A DNA stretch of 64,000 bases, taken from positions 40,665,851 through 40,729,850 of the forward strand of contig OY720350.1 of NCBI GenBank assembly GCA_963082975.1. Reading direction: 5' to 3'. The notes under the pieces were generated by a model. That model saw only the letters and a list, made by a program, of their open reading frames with translations. It had not been told where the DNA came from and did no database searches. The position numbers were made by a program, and so were the translations under genes. Below are positions 35,037-47,359 of this stretch, one piece after another. Source of the stretch: Labia minor (lineage: Eukaryota; Arthropoda; Insecta; Dermaptera; Spongiphoridae). The first letter of the stretch is position 1. Every line of letters begins with the position of its first letter.

Positions 35037-35521
35037 GAAGTGAAAACTTCTCCGTAAGAAATTTGAAAGCAGACGGAATGCGCACCAGCTTCACGAGAAA
35101 AATGAATTTGATATTCGTATATATATATATATATATATAAAATTCATAATTATTTTTTTCAGCAAACTGATTATTATTACAAAAATATTAAAAAATACGA
35201 TGTGTATGAATAGAAAATAACATCATTTATATATTAAAATATAATATTCTTTTATTTCTTTTGTGAAGTTCATTTCGTATAAATTTGATTATATATGTAT
35301 ATATGAAATGAACTTTACATAATAAATATAGATTTATATGTTAGAGATAACCATTTATAAAACAGTCCTAATGACAATTAAAATTTCGCGCTCTGTTATA
35401 AGAAATTTGAAAGCAGACGGAATGTGCGCTAGCTTCATGGTGTTGGTCACGCTCACGCGAGTTCTATACTTTTTCCCCATCCCGCAAAAGTGCTCAACGC
35501 CGCTAAAGAAGTTTTCACTTC
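35037..35521. mobile_element. 485-bp element with GAAGTGAAAACTTC ends
   Basis: Left end GAAGTGAAAACTTCT at 35037 and its inverse AGAAGTTTTCACTTC ending at 35521. The left part (about 35056-35095) and right part (about 35398-35437) share a directly repeated 40-bp segment, TAAGAAATTTGAAAGCAGAC and onward, around an A/T-rich centre with a TA tract. No coding domain and no clear target duplication. Confidence 0.5.
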
Positions 35522-36639
35522 AAAAAAACAATATAATTTTTTGAAAAACATTATCGTATTATTATTTACAAAATATAATATAACTCAAATTTTACAACAT
35601 TTTAATAGTCATGACTAAATATTATTTGAAAAAAAAAAATTAAGATATCAAATAATTTATATAGACTTTCATAAAATATAATAGTATAATATTAAGTATA
35701 CCTATTATTTTAAGAATTCGATAAAGATTCGGTAAAGAAGCACATAAAGTTAACATTTAATGTAGTCTGTAAATCATCATACTTGTGCTTCCAAGTATAA
35801 TGAATTGGATATAATAAAAAGATAATACAGAGTGAGTCGGTTAAAACAAAAGAGAAATTCATATAAGTAAAACAAAAATGAATTTTATTAATTCCAATGT
35901 ATAAACCTATATATTAATTTTTTGGGTATTTTAATTAGTTTCTTTTCACTTATTTATAAAATATTTTTATTTTAAAATTAATTTATTATATTGTTAAAAC
36001 ATAAATTATATAATTTCATTGAAAGATAGAATCTTATGGGGAATAAGCATGTCAGGTTTTCTATTGGGATGGGTTTGACTTTCTGTTAAAAACTTATATT
36101 TTAACAAAAATAATAATTATAACGATAAATTAATCAAAGGAGTATTTTCAGTCGTTTCGACTAAATTTTTGATCCAATTCCTCCAAAAATGATTGAAAAA
36201 TTAAGCTGAAATGATGATATTTGGTTGGTTCAAGATCCGAAGAATATGGTGGGTGTTGAAGCTGTTCGAGCTGTTAACTAGTTTTAAATATTTTTACTTT
36301 CATATGAGTAAATACCTGCCACTCATCATAATACTTTCAGTTATATTTGCAAAAGTTTTTTCAAACTATATATTGCTAAAGTGTATAAATAATTGAATTA
36401 TATATTAATATATTTGAAATTGATTTGGATTTCTAATATTTTCCTTATATAAGGTTGTAATGTTAGTAAAATTTTAAAATTAAAAATTTTCGAGTTGATA
36501 GAATGTTTAGAATAGTACTGTATGAAGTATATCCTGTAGTTATTGTAGTCTGTTCGGTTTCGTTCTTTACAAAGATGGATTATAAGAGTTTCTATCATTG
36601 GTATAATTTCTTTATCTATTTCTATCTATCTATCTCTGT
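35522..36639. other. AT-rich sequence, no feature seen
   Basis: About 1.1 kb of A/T-rich DNA. Short frames at 36211-36598 lack motifs. Confidence 0.5.
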
Positions 36640-37330
36640 AGCTCTACGGAACTTGAAAGTTCTTGACCGCAGCAACCACACTTCTCCAAGTATTCCAATT
36701 CTGAACCACAACCCTCCAATCCCGACCCTCTCCCATCTCTCTCTCGTCCCTTCCTTCATTATCTACCCATTGCGTCTTTGGTCTTTCAAGCGACGTTTCC
36801 TACTCGTATTTTTTTCGCCATTCTTTCATCTCCCATTCTAGCCACGTGCTCTTCCCATCTCAGCCTTCTCGATTTTATAATTCTAACTATGTCTGGAGAT
36901 GCATATGCATATGTCATTCAATTCCTCGTTATGCAGTCTCCGTCATTCCCCGGTGACCTCATCTTTCTTTGGCCCATAAATGCTACGAATCATATTCTCA
37001 AATACACTAAATCTACTCTCGTTTCCTAAGGTCATAGACCATGCCTCACACCCATATAATACAACCGGCAAAATAATTGTTTTATATATTTTAATTTTTA
37101 TCTCCTTTGAAAAGAATTTTGACGCGGTAAGTTAATTTACTGCATGATAACAGGCGCTTCCCGATTGTAACTTCGCTTTAAACTCTTCTCGAATATTATT
37201 ATCTTTCGTGATTACAGAACCTAAGTATTTAAATTTTTCTACATTTTCGAATTCTACATTTTGTAGACTTTGTTTGTTAATATTGTACTATTCCTCTCTT
37301 TTACTAAATATTTTGCCCTAATAATTTCTT
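36640..37330 (-). pseudogene. LINE reverse transcriptase C-terminal region, copy G2
   Basis: On the minus strand, from 37330 downwards: NVEFENVEKFKYLGSVITKD, NNIREEFKAKLQSGSACYHA, then PVVLYGCEAWSMTLGNESRF and IYGPKKDEVTGE. These are followed by DIVRIIKSRRLRWEEHVARM and a terminal part with MGEGRDWRVVVQNWNTWRSV. This is the thumb and C-terminal tail order of common arthropod non-LTR polyproteins. Several stops and frameshifts make it a dead 5'-truncated copy. The two plus-strand frames here (36503-37029) are shadows. Confidence 0.8.
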
Positions 37331-37924
37331 TATGGTAAATTAAAATAATATATTTGAAAGTTTATCCTATCAAAGGTCCGGCTATAAATTGATTTATGGT
37401 TTCATTTTGTCAAATCTTTTATTAATATGCCGATAATCATCACGACTGTTATTAAATTATAATTATCATCATTTACTGCTTAATAACTTCGTTCAGATTT
37501 TTTTATTTACAAAAACAAGTCTACTATTCTTATGACGAAATTTTATTTTTAATTACTTTTCATATACCAAACCGATTTCTTAATATTCATTTTTGATCTA
37601 ATCATAGTTGATTCATTTTCTTATTCCATAACTATCTACTATTACTTAGTAAGATATAAATTTTATTTTTATTTGTTTCTAAATTACGTATGATTTTTTA
37701 TCTCATCCCCTCTTCTCCGTTCAAAATCTCCAAACTAAAAAATCAATTTTCTATTAGCTGTTATTTTGATTTAAAATTTAATCCTTTATAATCATGAAAT
37801 GTATTATCTTCAGCCTGTATTTTCATTGTTTGTTTGATGAAAATTCATTTTGATTTTATGTAAGGAAGTTAGTATCATATTCATCACAATTTTGGTATTA
37901 AAATCTATCAAAACCTATCTGAGG

Positions 37925-39091
37925 CAGAGATGGCGAACTTTTTTGGATGTCCGTGACACAAAATTATAAAAAATCTTTTTGAAATAGCTAACGTACCACA
38001 ACATTGTCATGTTTTTTTCTCCACTACCTGTACCCCTTTAGCTTTAATATATAATCGAATTTTTTTGTATAACTTCTAACTATCTTGTATAAAAGTGTTA
38101 TAATTTTAAATATTGAACTTAAAATAAAATGATTATTAAAAAATTTGGAAATTATTTATGGTAAAAATATACTTGTATCTTTCCTAAAAATTATTTATTA
38201 TTTTTTTTATTTTTATTGTATGGAAATTCTTTAATTGATTATAGTGTGGTGTGGACACATTATATTATTTCCAATATTTAACTGAATTTTATGCAAATTC
38301 GATATTTTTAAAAGAAATTCTTTTATTATCCTAATAACTTGCTTTCTATCTTTAAGTTGATATTAAAAATTTTCAGAAGTTATTAAGATATCATCACAAT
38401 AAAAATAAGCTGGAGTGTCTCCACTCGACTATCTCGCAAATTTGAATTGGATTAATTAACATAGATTATATTTAAATGAAATTTAATTAATTATAAATTA
38501 AAATTAATAAATAATATTTATTAAATCAGCGCATGTTTGGCTCTTTGTTGATGAAACCACGTCACGTGTTGGCGCGTGAATTGCAGTCGTGTTAAAAAAT
38601 TAATTCCGGTACTTTCAATCAAGCTGAAATTCTATATATAGCAGTTTTATACAATTATTAATCATGTGAAAAATTATCAAACATATGTCTTTATTTTTAC
38701 GGTCACTTTAGAAGAAAAAAAAATCAAAACATTGTAGGTAATGACCCTCTTCCGGTTGAGCTACATTTCTCAAAAGTTGATAGAAAACTACGAATTTTGA
38801 ATAATGCCCGTGGATCAAATTTCATTATTCTAGCTCAAACCGTTTTGCGTAATCTTGTCAACACACACAGACATTATTTTCAACCTTAGTGAAAATGACT
38901 CAGGGGCCTTTGAAACGTATAAAAACATCAAAATCTCGACATCGAAAATTTTCATGATCGCAATACTATCTCTGGATAGATAGTAAAAATTATAATTATT
39001 ATTATTAAAAAAATAATAAATTTTATTTGTAGGTGCCTTCACACAAAATTTTCAAATGTTTCACTTATGTGCCATAGGTTCGCCATCCGGT
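37925..39091. mobile_element. hAT-like element interrupted by family A copy
   Basis: Left end CAGAGATGGCGAACTT and right end AGGTTCGCCATCCGG are inverted (ATGGCGAAC core), as in hAT elements with CAGNGGTGGCGAACCT-type ends. Near both ends are related phrases (TCCGTGACAC; TTATGTGCCATAGG). The middle is occupied by copy A10. Excluding A10 the element would be about 590 bp. I do not see an exact 8-bp duplication. Confidence 0.45.
38410..38984 (-). mobile_element. Family A element, copy A10
   Basis: Starts CTGGAGTGTCTCCACTCGAC and ends CTATCTCTGGATAGATAGTA. It is near full length with a very short CA microsatellite and nested in the hAT-like element. The 70-aa minus frame at 38830 is repeat-derived. 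Confidence 0.8.
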
Positions 39092-39409
39092 ATTGAATTG
39101 TTTTTATTTTAACCTTCAACTAAATAAAAAATTGAAAAATACTACTATAATGAAAAATTAAATAATTAACTTGATTTTGATCTAAATGCTTAATCTTCTT
39201 TATTTAAAAATACAATAGAATAGAATATATATAATATTTTATATAATTATTTATAAAAATATCTAAACTGTTGTTGGAAAGTTAATATCATTATAGAAAA
39301 CATCGAAACTCAATGACATAAATAATAATTTTTATAAACATTCTATTTAGCTGGATATTAGATAAATATTGGATCTAGTTAAATTTTAAATTTTGCATTA
39401 ATATCTTTC

Positions 39410-39768
39410 ATTTTGATAATTATTAAAGGAATTTTTATTAAAAGACCACATTGTTTGTATAAAATTATATATTAAATTAATATAATTGTACAACGTTTCG
39501 ACTGCTTATTCTGCAGTCGATTTCAAGTAACCGTACGCTTGCTCCGATTCAAGCGGACTGATCCATGATGCGCCAATATCACTGCATATATAAGAGGTGA
39601 CGTGTCCCAACATGCATCAGTCCGCTTGAATCGGAGCAAGCGTACAGTTACTTGAAAACGACTGCAGAATAAGCAGTCGAAACGTTGTACAATTATTTTA
39701 ATTTAATATATAATTCTATACAAACAATGTGGTCTTTTAATAAAAATTCCCTTAATAATTATCAAAAT
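39410..39768. mobile_element. Fold-back element, Penelope-like family E, copy 3
   Basis: Two inverted arms of 153 bp (39410-39562 and 39616-39768) are nearly identical over their whole length and surround a 53-bp centre that contains TATATAAG. Each arm holds CCGTACGCTTGCTCCGATTC (or its inverse), a CGACTGC-loop-GCAGTCG hairpin next to AAACGTTGTAC, and ACCACATTGTTTGTA. Close arm identity implies a recent origin or gene conversion. The single-arm copy at 30118 shows the arm is mobile in its own right. Confidence 0.75.
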
Positions 39769-39929
39769 AACCACAAAAGCTTTAATAAATATATCTTTCA
39801 TTTTATTTGGTGACTAGGTATTTTATAAAATTCAAGTATTCTATGTTTTGTTAGAATCATGCTTATATATATATATATATTAAATGTTATAAATGAATAA
39901 AAAATGAATTTATTCCTATTGAAATGCAA

Positions 39930-40440
39930 TAGTATGAGGTTTGATTTGGCATCCAATTCCTGTTGATGGATTTTCCAATTGGATCGTATCGCGCGGTACG
40001 TTTTAAAAAAAAAGGAAGGGTGTAATGGTGTGTGTGTGTGTGTGTGTGTGTCGTTGGGCCATTGAGAACGGGAGATAAAGGGGTGATGCTTTGGTTTGGA
40101 TGCATTGTGATTTGTGCATTGTGATCGATGCATTAGCTTAATGGCTCGCTATAGAAATCAATCATTATTCGATTGACATCCCGCCCTCTCTTTCTCGCTT
40201 TTCTATCCAATACAGTTATTTAGTTATTCCCTAACACATACTCACAAACACACAACCAATTCAACTTCACATATATAAATATATACAGTGTATGAAACAT
40301 TATTTGAATTCTATTGTTCAATATACATTTCAAATATTTATTAATTCCTGCGTTGTTAATTTCATGGAGGATTAATGCTCCTAACCCCATCGAATGTGTG
40401 TGTGTGTGTGTGTGAATGGAAATTCAATTATATACATTCA
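39930..40440. other. Single-copy island with TG microsatellites
   Basis: Higher-complexity DNA with (TG)n at 40028-40051 and 40395-40414. Minus frames at 39798-40133 are partly translated microsatellite and lack a domain. Possibly conserved non-coding. Confidence 0.3.
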
Positions 40441-40833
40441 TATTTATATATATATATATATATATATAGGTAGCAAGTATATAAATATTATATTTCTTAT
40501 TTATTTCTTATAAAATGTTCACAGTTGATGGATTGTAATGGATTACATTAAGTTATTAGAGAAGTAAATTCACCTTTAATGGTGCCGATCAAATACTATA
40601 AAAGAAAAGTACATTTTTTTTTATTAATTCAAATAATAATAAAATAACAATCCTTTGTTTCTTATTACTATAAAAATTCAATTTTTAATATTACATCATA
40701 TAAACTTTGATATATAGAATTTCAAAATTTCTATTGAAATATATATATATATATGTATGCCAAATTATAATAATTTCACTGAAAGGTTTATATGTCAGAC
40801 TTTGTACCATTTTTTAAATTATATGCAATATAT

Positions 40834-41189
40834 CAACGGTGTGCAAAACGTGGCTCTTTTTGAGTTTATTGTGGCTCAATTAAAAAAATTTCATAAATAT
40901 TTTCTACTAGGTTCTGAGCATGTAAAATCTCTTTAAATAAAATTTAATCAAATAAATAAATAATAAAAATTATTATTAATTCGATTTAATTTTATTTTAA
41001 ATAGAAAATATGTTTCTTTTTAATATTTATTTATTTATATTTTTAGCTGTTGATAATGTGGTTTTATTTCAATGATAATTCGTCATTTTCTGCTACTACG
41101 AACCCCCCTCCCCCCAATTCCGATTTGGCTCATAAACATTTTCGATTTTTTAATATGGCTCTAAGTATCACCAAGTGTGGCGACCTCTA
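40834..41189. mobile_element. hAT-type non-autonomous element with exact 8-bp TSD
   Basis: Flanked by CAATATAT at 40826-40833 and 41190-41197. Inside, GTGCAAAACGTGGCTC on the left and AGTGTGGCGACCTCTA on the right form a decayed inverted end. GAAAATATG, TTTTCGATTTTTTAATATGG and a C-rich block recall the element at 7453. No transposase. Confidence 0.7.
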
Positions 41190-41269
41190 CAATATATGAT
41201 ATATGTATTCAAGTGGTGTAAATATATTTATTAATATTTATATTTTAATATGAATTTAGTTATATTTTT

Positions 41270-41857
41270 ACCGACCGACGATAGTAAGGGAGGTATTGTT
41301 TTCACACCAAATTTCATATGTGGAGATTTTTACATATCTCCACGAATCATGCAGTAAAAAGTATTTTTAGCATGATGTCTGTTCGTCCGTCCGTCTGTCC
41401 ATTGTATATACAGCTTGAACGGCTCAACGGATTTTAATAAAATTTGATATATTTACTTAATGCATCAGCATGAAGAATTGATCAACTTTTGGCGCAATTC
41501 CGGATACCGGAAGGGTAGTATTAGCGATCGACGATAGGAAGGGAAGGGTTATTTTCACACTAAATTTCACATTTTTTACATATCACCACTTTGTATTGGT
41601 TTTATCCTCGAGAAAAATCATCTTTATTAGTTTTTTCTTAATTTAAAATTATATGACGTCATCCAGCCATTCATGACGTCACAGCCTGGTCTTACATATA
41701 TATTATAAATATAATAAAATTAAAAATATTTATGTTATCCATATCTGTTTTTTATTACATTAATAGATATTTTAAAATTATTTGAAATTGTTTCTGTAGC
41801 TGGAAATTAATTTACTTCAAACCGTCGGTCGGTTCGGACCTGGCCACACAGGTCAAC
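41270..41857 (+). mobile_element. Family B element, copy B3
   Basis: Starts ACCGACCGACGATAGTAAGG and ends CCGTCGGTCGGTTCGGACCT then GGCCACACAGGTCAAC. The terminal hairpin carries a two-base CA insertion. Small internal deletions relative to B4. Confidence 0.8.
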
Positions 41858-42901
41858 TTATTTTTTTTATTTTTAAAGATTTACTCCTCTTTTATTTTAT
41901 TTTTTTACTCTATTTATATCTATTTTTATTATAAAATATTATTAGTTTTGGTATTAGTATTTTTCAAAAAGGTATTTATTGATGTTGATCAAAGGTATTT
42001 TAAGATTAGGTTTATTTTTAATTAAAAGAATTGACTTAAAATTTAATGGAATATATTAATTTTAGTCAATTTTTTTAATAATTAATTTATATTTCAATTT
42101 GATATATTTTAAATAATCGATAAAAAATTAATTGAATATTAATCATTATAATATTATATACACATATTTTATTTTAATTTTTTTTTTTTATTTTCAATAT
42201 GCATAAAGATCTCGATTCACGATTAGAATTTTATAGAAGGTATAATTAAAAAGATAAAGATTTACTCTTTTTTTGAAATTTGAAAGAAATTGAAAGAAAA
42301 AACAAAGAAAAAAAAATTTAATTATTTAATAATAATAAAATAAAACAAAAATGAAAATATGCATGGATCATAAATTAAAATCTTGTTAAAAAATGGAAAT
42401 TATGTTATTCTCTATCGACAACATTATCTTTTTTCATCTATTTGTTATTTTAATTTTAACAAAAATTTATGCATTCTACTTAGATAATGGCTTGTAATAT
42501 TTATAAATATTTTTTACATGCTATCTTTATATTTCGGAAAGATAGATAAGAACAAAGAAGAAAATATAAAAAGAATTATGAACTTTTTATGCATATTATG
42601 AAAAGTACAACAAAACAAAAGAAAAACAATGATTGATTTATAAATCAGTTCAAGTATTATTTTTTCATCTGTTTTTCTTATAACATACCTATATTTAATA
42701 AATATTTAAACAATAATTGTCATCTAGTCGAATATTACTTATATATTTGTATTATAAGCTCTAGTACTTATGAATAAAAAAATCATTCATATACATTAGA
42801 AACAATTATTTTTTTAATTAAAAATTCTTAAACTTACATCACACGCCACAACTTTCATTTTTCATCCTACTTGCAATCTTTTTTTTAATTTTCTGCTGAT
42901 G
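41858..42901. other. AT-rich sequence, no feature seen
   Basis: About 1 kb of A/T-rich DNA with homopolymer runs and no coding signal. Confidence 0.5.
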
Positions 42902-43012
42902 TTAACACACTATGAGCGGGGTGGGTATTTGTACCCGTTGCGGGGACTGCCACTTATAAGCGGAGCGGGTATTTATACCCGTTGCCACTTATATAATATA
43001 TATTAGTTATTA
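42902..43012 (+). mobile_element. Half copy of the TTAA palindromic MITE
   Basis: TTAACACACTATGAGCGGGG at the left end, continuing through GGGACTGCCACTTATAAGCG and GTTGCCACTTATATAATATA. It matches one half of the element at 318-555 in inverted orientation and stops at the palindrome centre. No second TTAA end is present. Confidence 0.7.
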
Positions 43013-43079
43013 GGGCCACGACACTTCCGCTAGGAAGTTATCGACAACGAAGAAGACCCGTTTGAGTACCAAAGGGCGC

Positions 43080-43188
43080 ACTAATTTTCGGTTTTTATAA
43101 GTTCGGTTTGGATTTTTGAAAATTAAAAAATTAATAAAAATAATTTTCCCCTATATCCAAACCGAACTTATAAAAACCGAAAATTAGT
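43080..43188. repeat. Perfect 34-bp inverted repeat with 41-bp loop
   Basis: Arm 43080-43113 (ACTAATTTTCGGTTTTTATA and onward) is the exact inverse of 43155-43188. Directly after it is a short ATTAGTGA tandem (to about 43212). Upstream, at 43023-43038, is a small hairpin, ACTTCCGCTAGGAAGT. It could be a MITE end pair. Confidence 0.6.
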
Positions 43189-43220
43189 GAATATTAGTGA
43201 ATAATTAGTGAATTAGTTAT

Positions 43221-44159
43221 TAAAACATTACTTAATGGCATATTTCGACGTTCATAACTAATCTGTCAAACTTAAAAAAATCTTCCTTTTAATTTTATCT
43301 CGTAAACTATAAGAGGCCCGAAAAAATTTCATAAGAAAAGTTTATTTGGTATTGCAAAAGGAACCCACTGGTCGAGTATTATTCAAATCCACGAAAATGC
43401 GTTTCCTTGAATAATTACCAGTATTCTTAATATTAGAGATAATTTTATTTGACATTGATTTAGCTAGTTTTGTAATAATTCATATTACTCTTCCACATAC
43501 GTAATATTAGGTAAGTAAAATTGATCAAAAACAAAATCAACTAATAAATAAATAAAATTGATTTTTTTAGCTTATTTCAACGAGGAGATGCTTCTTTTTA
43601 GACAAATTCCCTATCATCTAATTTTCCTGCCCTCAAGTGATTTTCAAATCAATCCTCTATTCTTTATAATTCCTTAAAATTCAATAATTGATGAAATTAA
43701 CAAATTTCAGATATCAAAAATATAAATAACTATTATTTAATATATTCTTACATTAAAATTTATCACATTCAGTATCAATTTAAAATATAACAAACAATTT
43801 ATTGGTATGAACCACATTTTTTGATTAATTACAATTTTAATTTTAATTTACCATAATTTTATAAAATATTATAATATATAATTTCCCTCTTTCGAAAATT
43901 TAGAATAACGATTTTTCAGATATGATATGCTTCAACATCCCCTTTTCTATTATAAAAATTTAAGAATATTATATCATCCATCCCTTAATATATATATATA
44001 TATATATATTATATATTGTTCAATTTTCCATAAAATATTATTCAAATTTTTTTTTCTCATAGAATCTAAAGCTATCATTTTTAATTTTAAAAATCATTTA
44101 TATTTCGGATGACTTATGATTATATCTCCAATTTCTATCTTGATAATTGATTTCATCCG
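43221..44159. other. AT-rich sequence with TA tract
   Basis: A/T-rich DNA. A TA tract at about 43989-44016 explains the Tyr/Ile-rich short frame there. Confidence 0.5.
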
Positions 44160-44570
44160 TTAGAGAATTTCCAATTGACTTCCAATACGGTTTAACACGC
44201 GTGTCTTGCTACGGTTCCATCCTCCGTAATTTATTATCTCCTTGCTCACTTTGACCGCCCTTCTTGTTATTGTTGTAATCGGGTTGTTGTTATTATTATA
44301 TCCGCATTATTCTCCACTTCTCGTGGTGGGGAGGGGTTGACTTGTAAAGGGCTGCAGAATTATTATCGTAAATGCACGCAGATGGCTCCATTCGTCATGG
44401 TCCCGTGCCTGCAAACTCATATATCTTACATTTGCCAAAACAATCCCCCCTTCCAATGAATAAAAATCACCTCTCCCTTATTTTATTATATTATATTCAT
44501 TACATCTCCACCCGGGAGGGTTGCATTGGGTATTTATTGCCCTTGAAACATTAAATCTTTGTCGTGGTTT
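44160..44570. other. Higher-complexity single-copy island
   Basis: Less A/T-rich block with a GTTGTTATTATTA run and a GC-rich segment near 44320-44420. Short plus frames (44372-44554) show no domain. Candidate conserved non-coding DNA. Confidence 0.3.
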
Positions 44571-44670
44571 TGACGCTTTTTTTTTATTTAAGAAACGATC
44601 CATGAAATTCACCAAGAAATTTAAAAAAAAAAATATATTTTTCCTTTATTTATTCATTAATATTTTTATT

Positions 44671-45234
44671 ATTATCTCGTATCACGAAAATTTTCGATGT
44701 TGAGATTTTGATGTTTTTATACGTTTTGAAGGTTCCTGAATCATTTTCACTAAGGTTGAGATAAATGTCTGCCTGTGTGTGTGTGTATGTATGTAATCAA
44801 GATTACGCAAAAATGGTTGGTTCTAGAATGATGAAATTTGGTACATGAAAATTGTTCAAAATTCATAGTTTTCTATCAACTTTTGAGAAATGTAGCTCAA
44901 CTAGAAGAGGGTCATTACCTAGAACGTTTTGTTTTTTTTTCCTCTAAAATGACGGTAAAAATAAAGATATATGTTTGATAGTTTTTCACATGATTAAAAT
45001 TTGCATAAAACTGCTATATATAGAATTTCAGCCAGAATTAATTTTTTAACACTGCAAATCACGCACCAACACGTGACGTGGTGCCATCAACAAAGAGCAT
45101 AACATGCGCTGGTTTAATAAATATAATTTATTAATTTTAATTTATAATTTAATTAATTTAATTTAATTTAAATTAGTATATGTTATTTTAATCCAATTCA
45201 AATTTGCGAGATAGTCGAGTGGAGATACTCCAGC
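44671..45234 (+). mobile_element. Family A element, copy A11
   Basis: Left end ATTATCTCGTATCACGAAAA (the hairpin's second arm is lost), TG tract near 44776, GATGAAATTTGGTACATG, CACGTGACGTGG, and right end GCGAGATAGTCGAGTGGAGA with the terminal hairpin. Confidence 0.8.
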
Positions 45235-45446
45235 TTATTTTTCAACGGACTCTGAAGCATAAATATTGATTTCAGGATAGATTTTCATTTTTAATGTAAT
45301 TAAGATTATTTTATAGCATTAAAATTAATGATGAATTCTTATATTAATCAGCACTAGCGTCGATGAAGTAGAAGGAGTTTTCCACTTAAATGGCATAGAG
45401 AAAATATTCTTTTTTATGTAGACAATATGTGTACAATATCCTATAT

Positions 45447-45608
45447 ACGTGACGTAGTGCCATCAACAAAGAGCCAAACACGCGCTGGTTTAATAAATAT
45501 TATTTATTAATTTTAATATATAATTTAATTAATTTAATTTAATTTAAATTAATATATGTTATTTAATCCAATTCAAATTTGCGAGATAGTCGAGTGGAGA
45601 CACTCCAG
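45447..45608 (+). repeat. Family A fragment A12 (right end only)
   Basis: Begins ACGTGACGTAGTGCCATCAA and runs to GCGAGATAGTCGAGTGGAGA and the hairpin. In the same orientation as A11, about 210 bp downstream. Confidence 0.75.
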
Positions 45609-46584
45609 ATTTTTTTTAATATTGTAACTATAAAATATCTCACATAATTTGTATTTAAAATAAAAAATAAAAAAAAATATATTTTTTTTATTTAAAACAA
45701 TTATAAGTGTGATTCAAAATTATTATATTGTTAGATTTGAAATTAAATTTTTTTATTGTTATTTAAAATATTCGATAAATAATTTAAGCCCTTATTCAAA
45801 TTAGAAGGTTGCATAAGTTAAATGAAATATCTTATTTATAAAAATCCAATAGTAATGTACTATTTAAAAAAACAAAGAATAAAAAAAATTTGATGCAATT
45901 ACTAATTTCAGTTTTGAATTTTTTTTTATTGTAAGTATATCATTTTTTAATAATTACTAATTACATTGCTTCCTACACAGTAACTTATAAATTTATTTAC
46001 TTACTTTTTTCCTGACTTATAATTTAACGCCTCATATATTCCAAATATAAATTATGAATTAGCTGTTGGTGAGTGAGTGAGTGCAAATGAATTTGTATTA
46101 AATGCATTCCATCGAGCATATCATATTCATTTTATATTATTAGCTAGCTAACTAATAAATCTTCAATGAAAACCAAATTAATAGTTACTCATTTAACCAA
46201 GTTTCCATTTAACTATAGTTAAATAAAAATGAAAAAAAAAAAATTAGTCATTTATATAAAAAAAAAAACACAGAAATATATATTTTACACCTACATATAT
46301 ACTTTTTAAATAATTTATAATATAAGGATTATTTTCTTTTTCTTTTCATATTTTTTGTTTTCTTTTGGCAGCTCATTTTCATAAATTCACGTATCTTTAT
46401 ATTAAAAAAAAGTTTTATCTTGTTTTATACATATTTGATATATGTATTAGCTCATTCTAATATGATTTAAATTTTTGCATAGCCCGAGGCTTTCATAGAT
46501 GAAACGTGTTAAATTTTGAAATTAAAGTGAAACATGTTCTTGAAAATGCATTTGTGGATGCTCACTTGTCTATACAAATACGTT
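45609..46584. other. AT-rich sequence, no feature seen
   Basis: About 1 kb of A/T-rich DNA with homopolymers, no coding signal. Confidence 0.5.
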
Positions 46585-47326
46585 TTTTTTTTGGTTCTTA
46601 TAAAATTAATTATCTGGTTAAATAGATTCATTTTTTATACACTTTTACTTAACTCACTCTGTCCGGTTGTACGCGGGTTGTCCGGTTGTACGTTGTCCGC
46701 GGCATTTTATAATCATATTTCAACAACTTCCCGTCATTCAATCAACTTGAAATTTTGCATACGCGCTTGCTCCTGCTAATAACAGACGAATCAATTGAAA
46801 AATCCACTGAATTATTTATCTATTAGTGGTAATTAATTAACTAAACTTTCATGCAGAATATGGAATAGATCACTATTTCAATCATAGATGGCGATAGCAG
46901 TTTTAGAGGCGCTGAATACGACTAAAAAGTATAAAATAAATTTAAGTAAAAAGAAATCTTTTTAAAAAATACACTTTACTTAAAATTGCACTAAAAAGTA
47001 AAAAATAAAATCACTTTATAGTGTGTGCGCTCAAATTATAATAAGACCGTAAAACATTCAACACCGTAAACATTTGCTTCCATTTGGTGTTATTATAATT
47101 TGAGCGCACACACACTTTAAAGTGATTTTATTTTTTACTTTTTAGTGCAATTTTAAGTAAAGTGTATTTTTTAAAAAGATTTCTATTTACTTAAATTTTT
47201 TCTTTTTTAAATGAAAAATATTTAATGATTATTATTATTATTATTATTATTTTTGGTTCTTATAAAATTAATTATCTGGTTAAATAGATTCATTTTTTTT
47301 CTTTTTTAAATGAAAAATATTTAATG

Positions 47327-47359
<33 letters not shown>

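Noticed and set aside
36503..37029. Two plus-strand frames of 112 and 83 aa
   Set aside because: They are shadows of the LINE reverse transcriptase fragment on the minus strand.
39540..39700. Canonical hammerhead ribozyme
   Set aside because: The hairpin beside GAAACG is present, but CUGAUGA is replaced by CTTGAAAA-type sequence in these copies, so only a degenerate or unrelated hairpin can be claimed.
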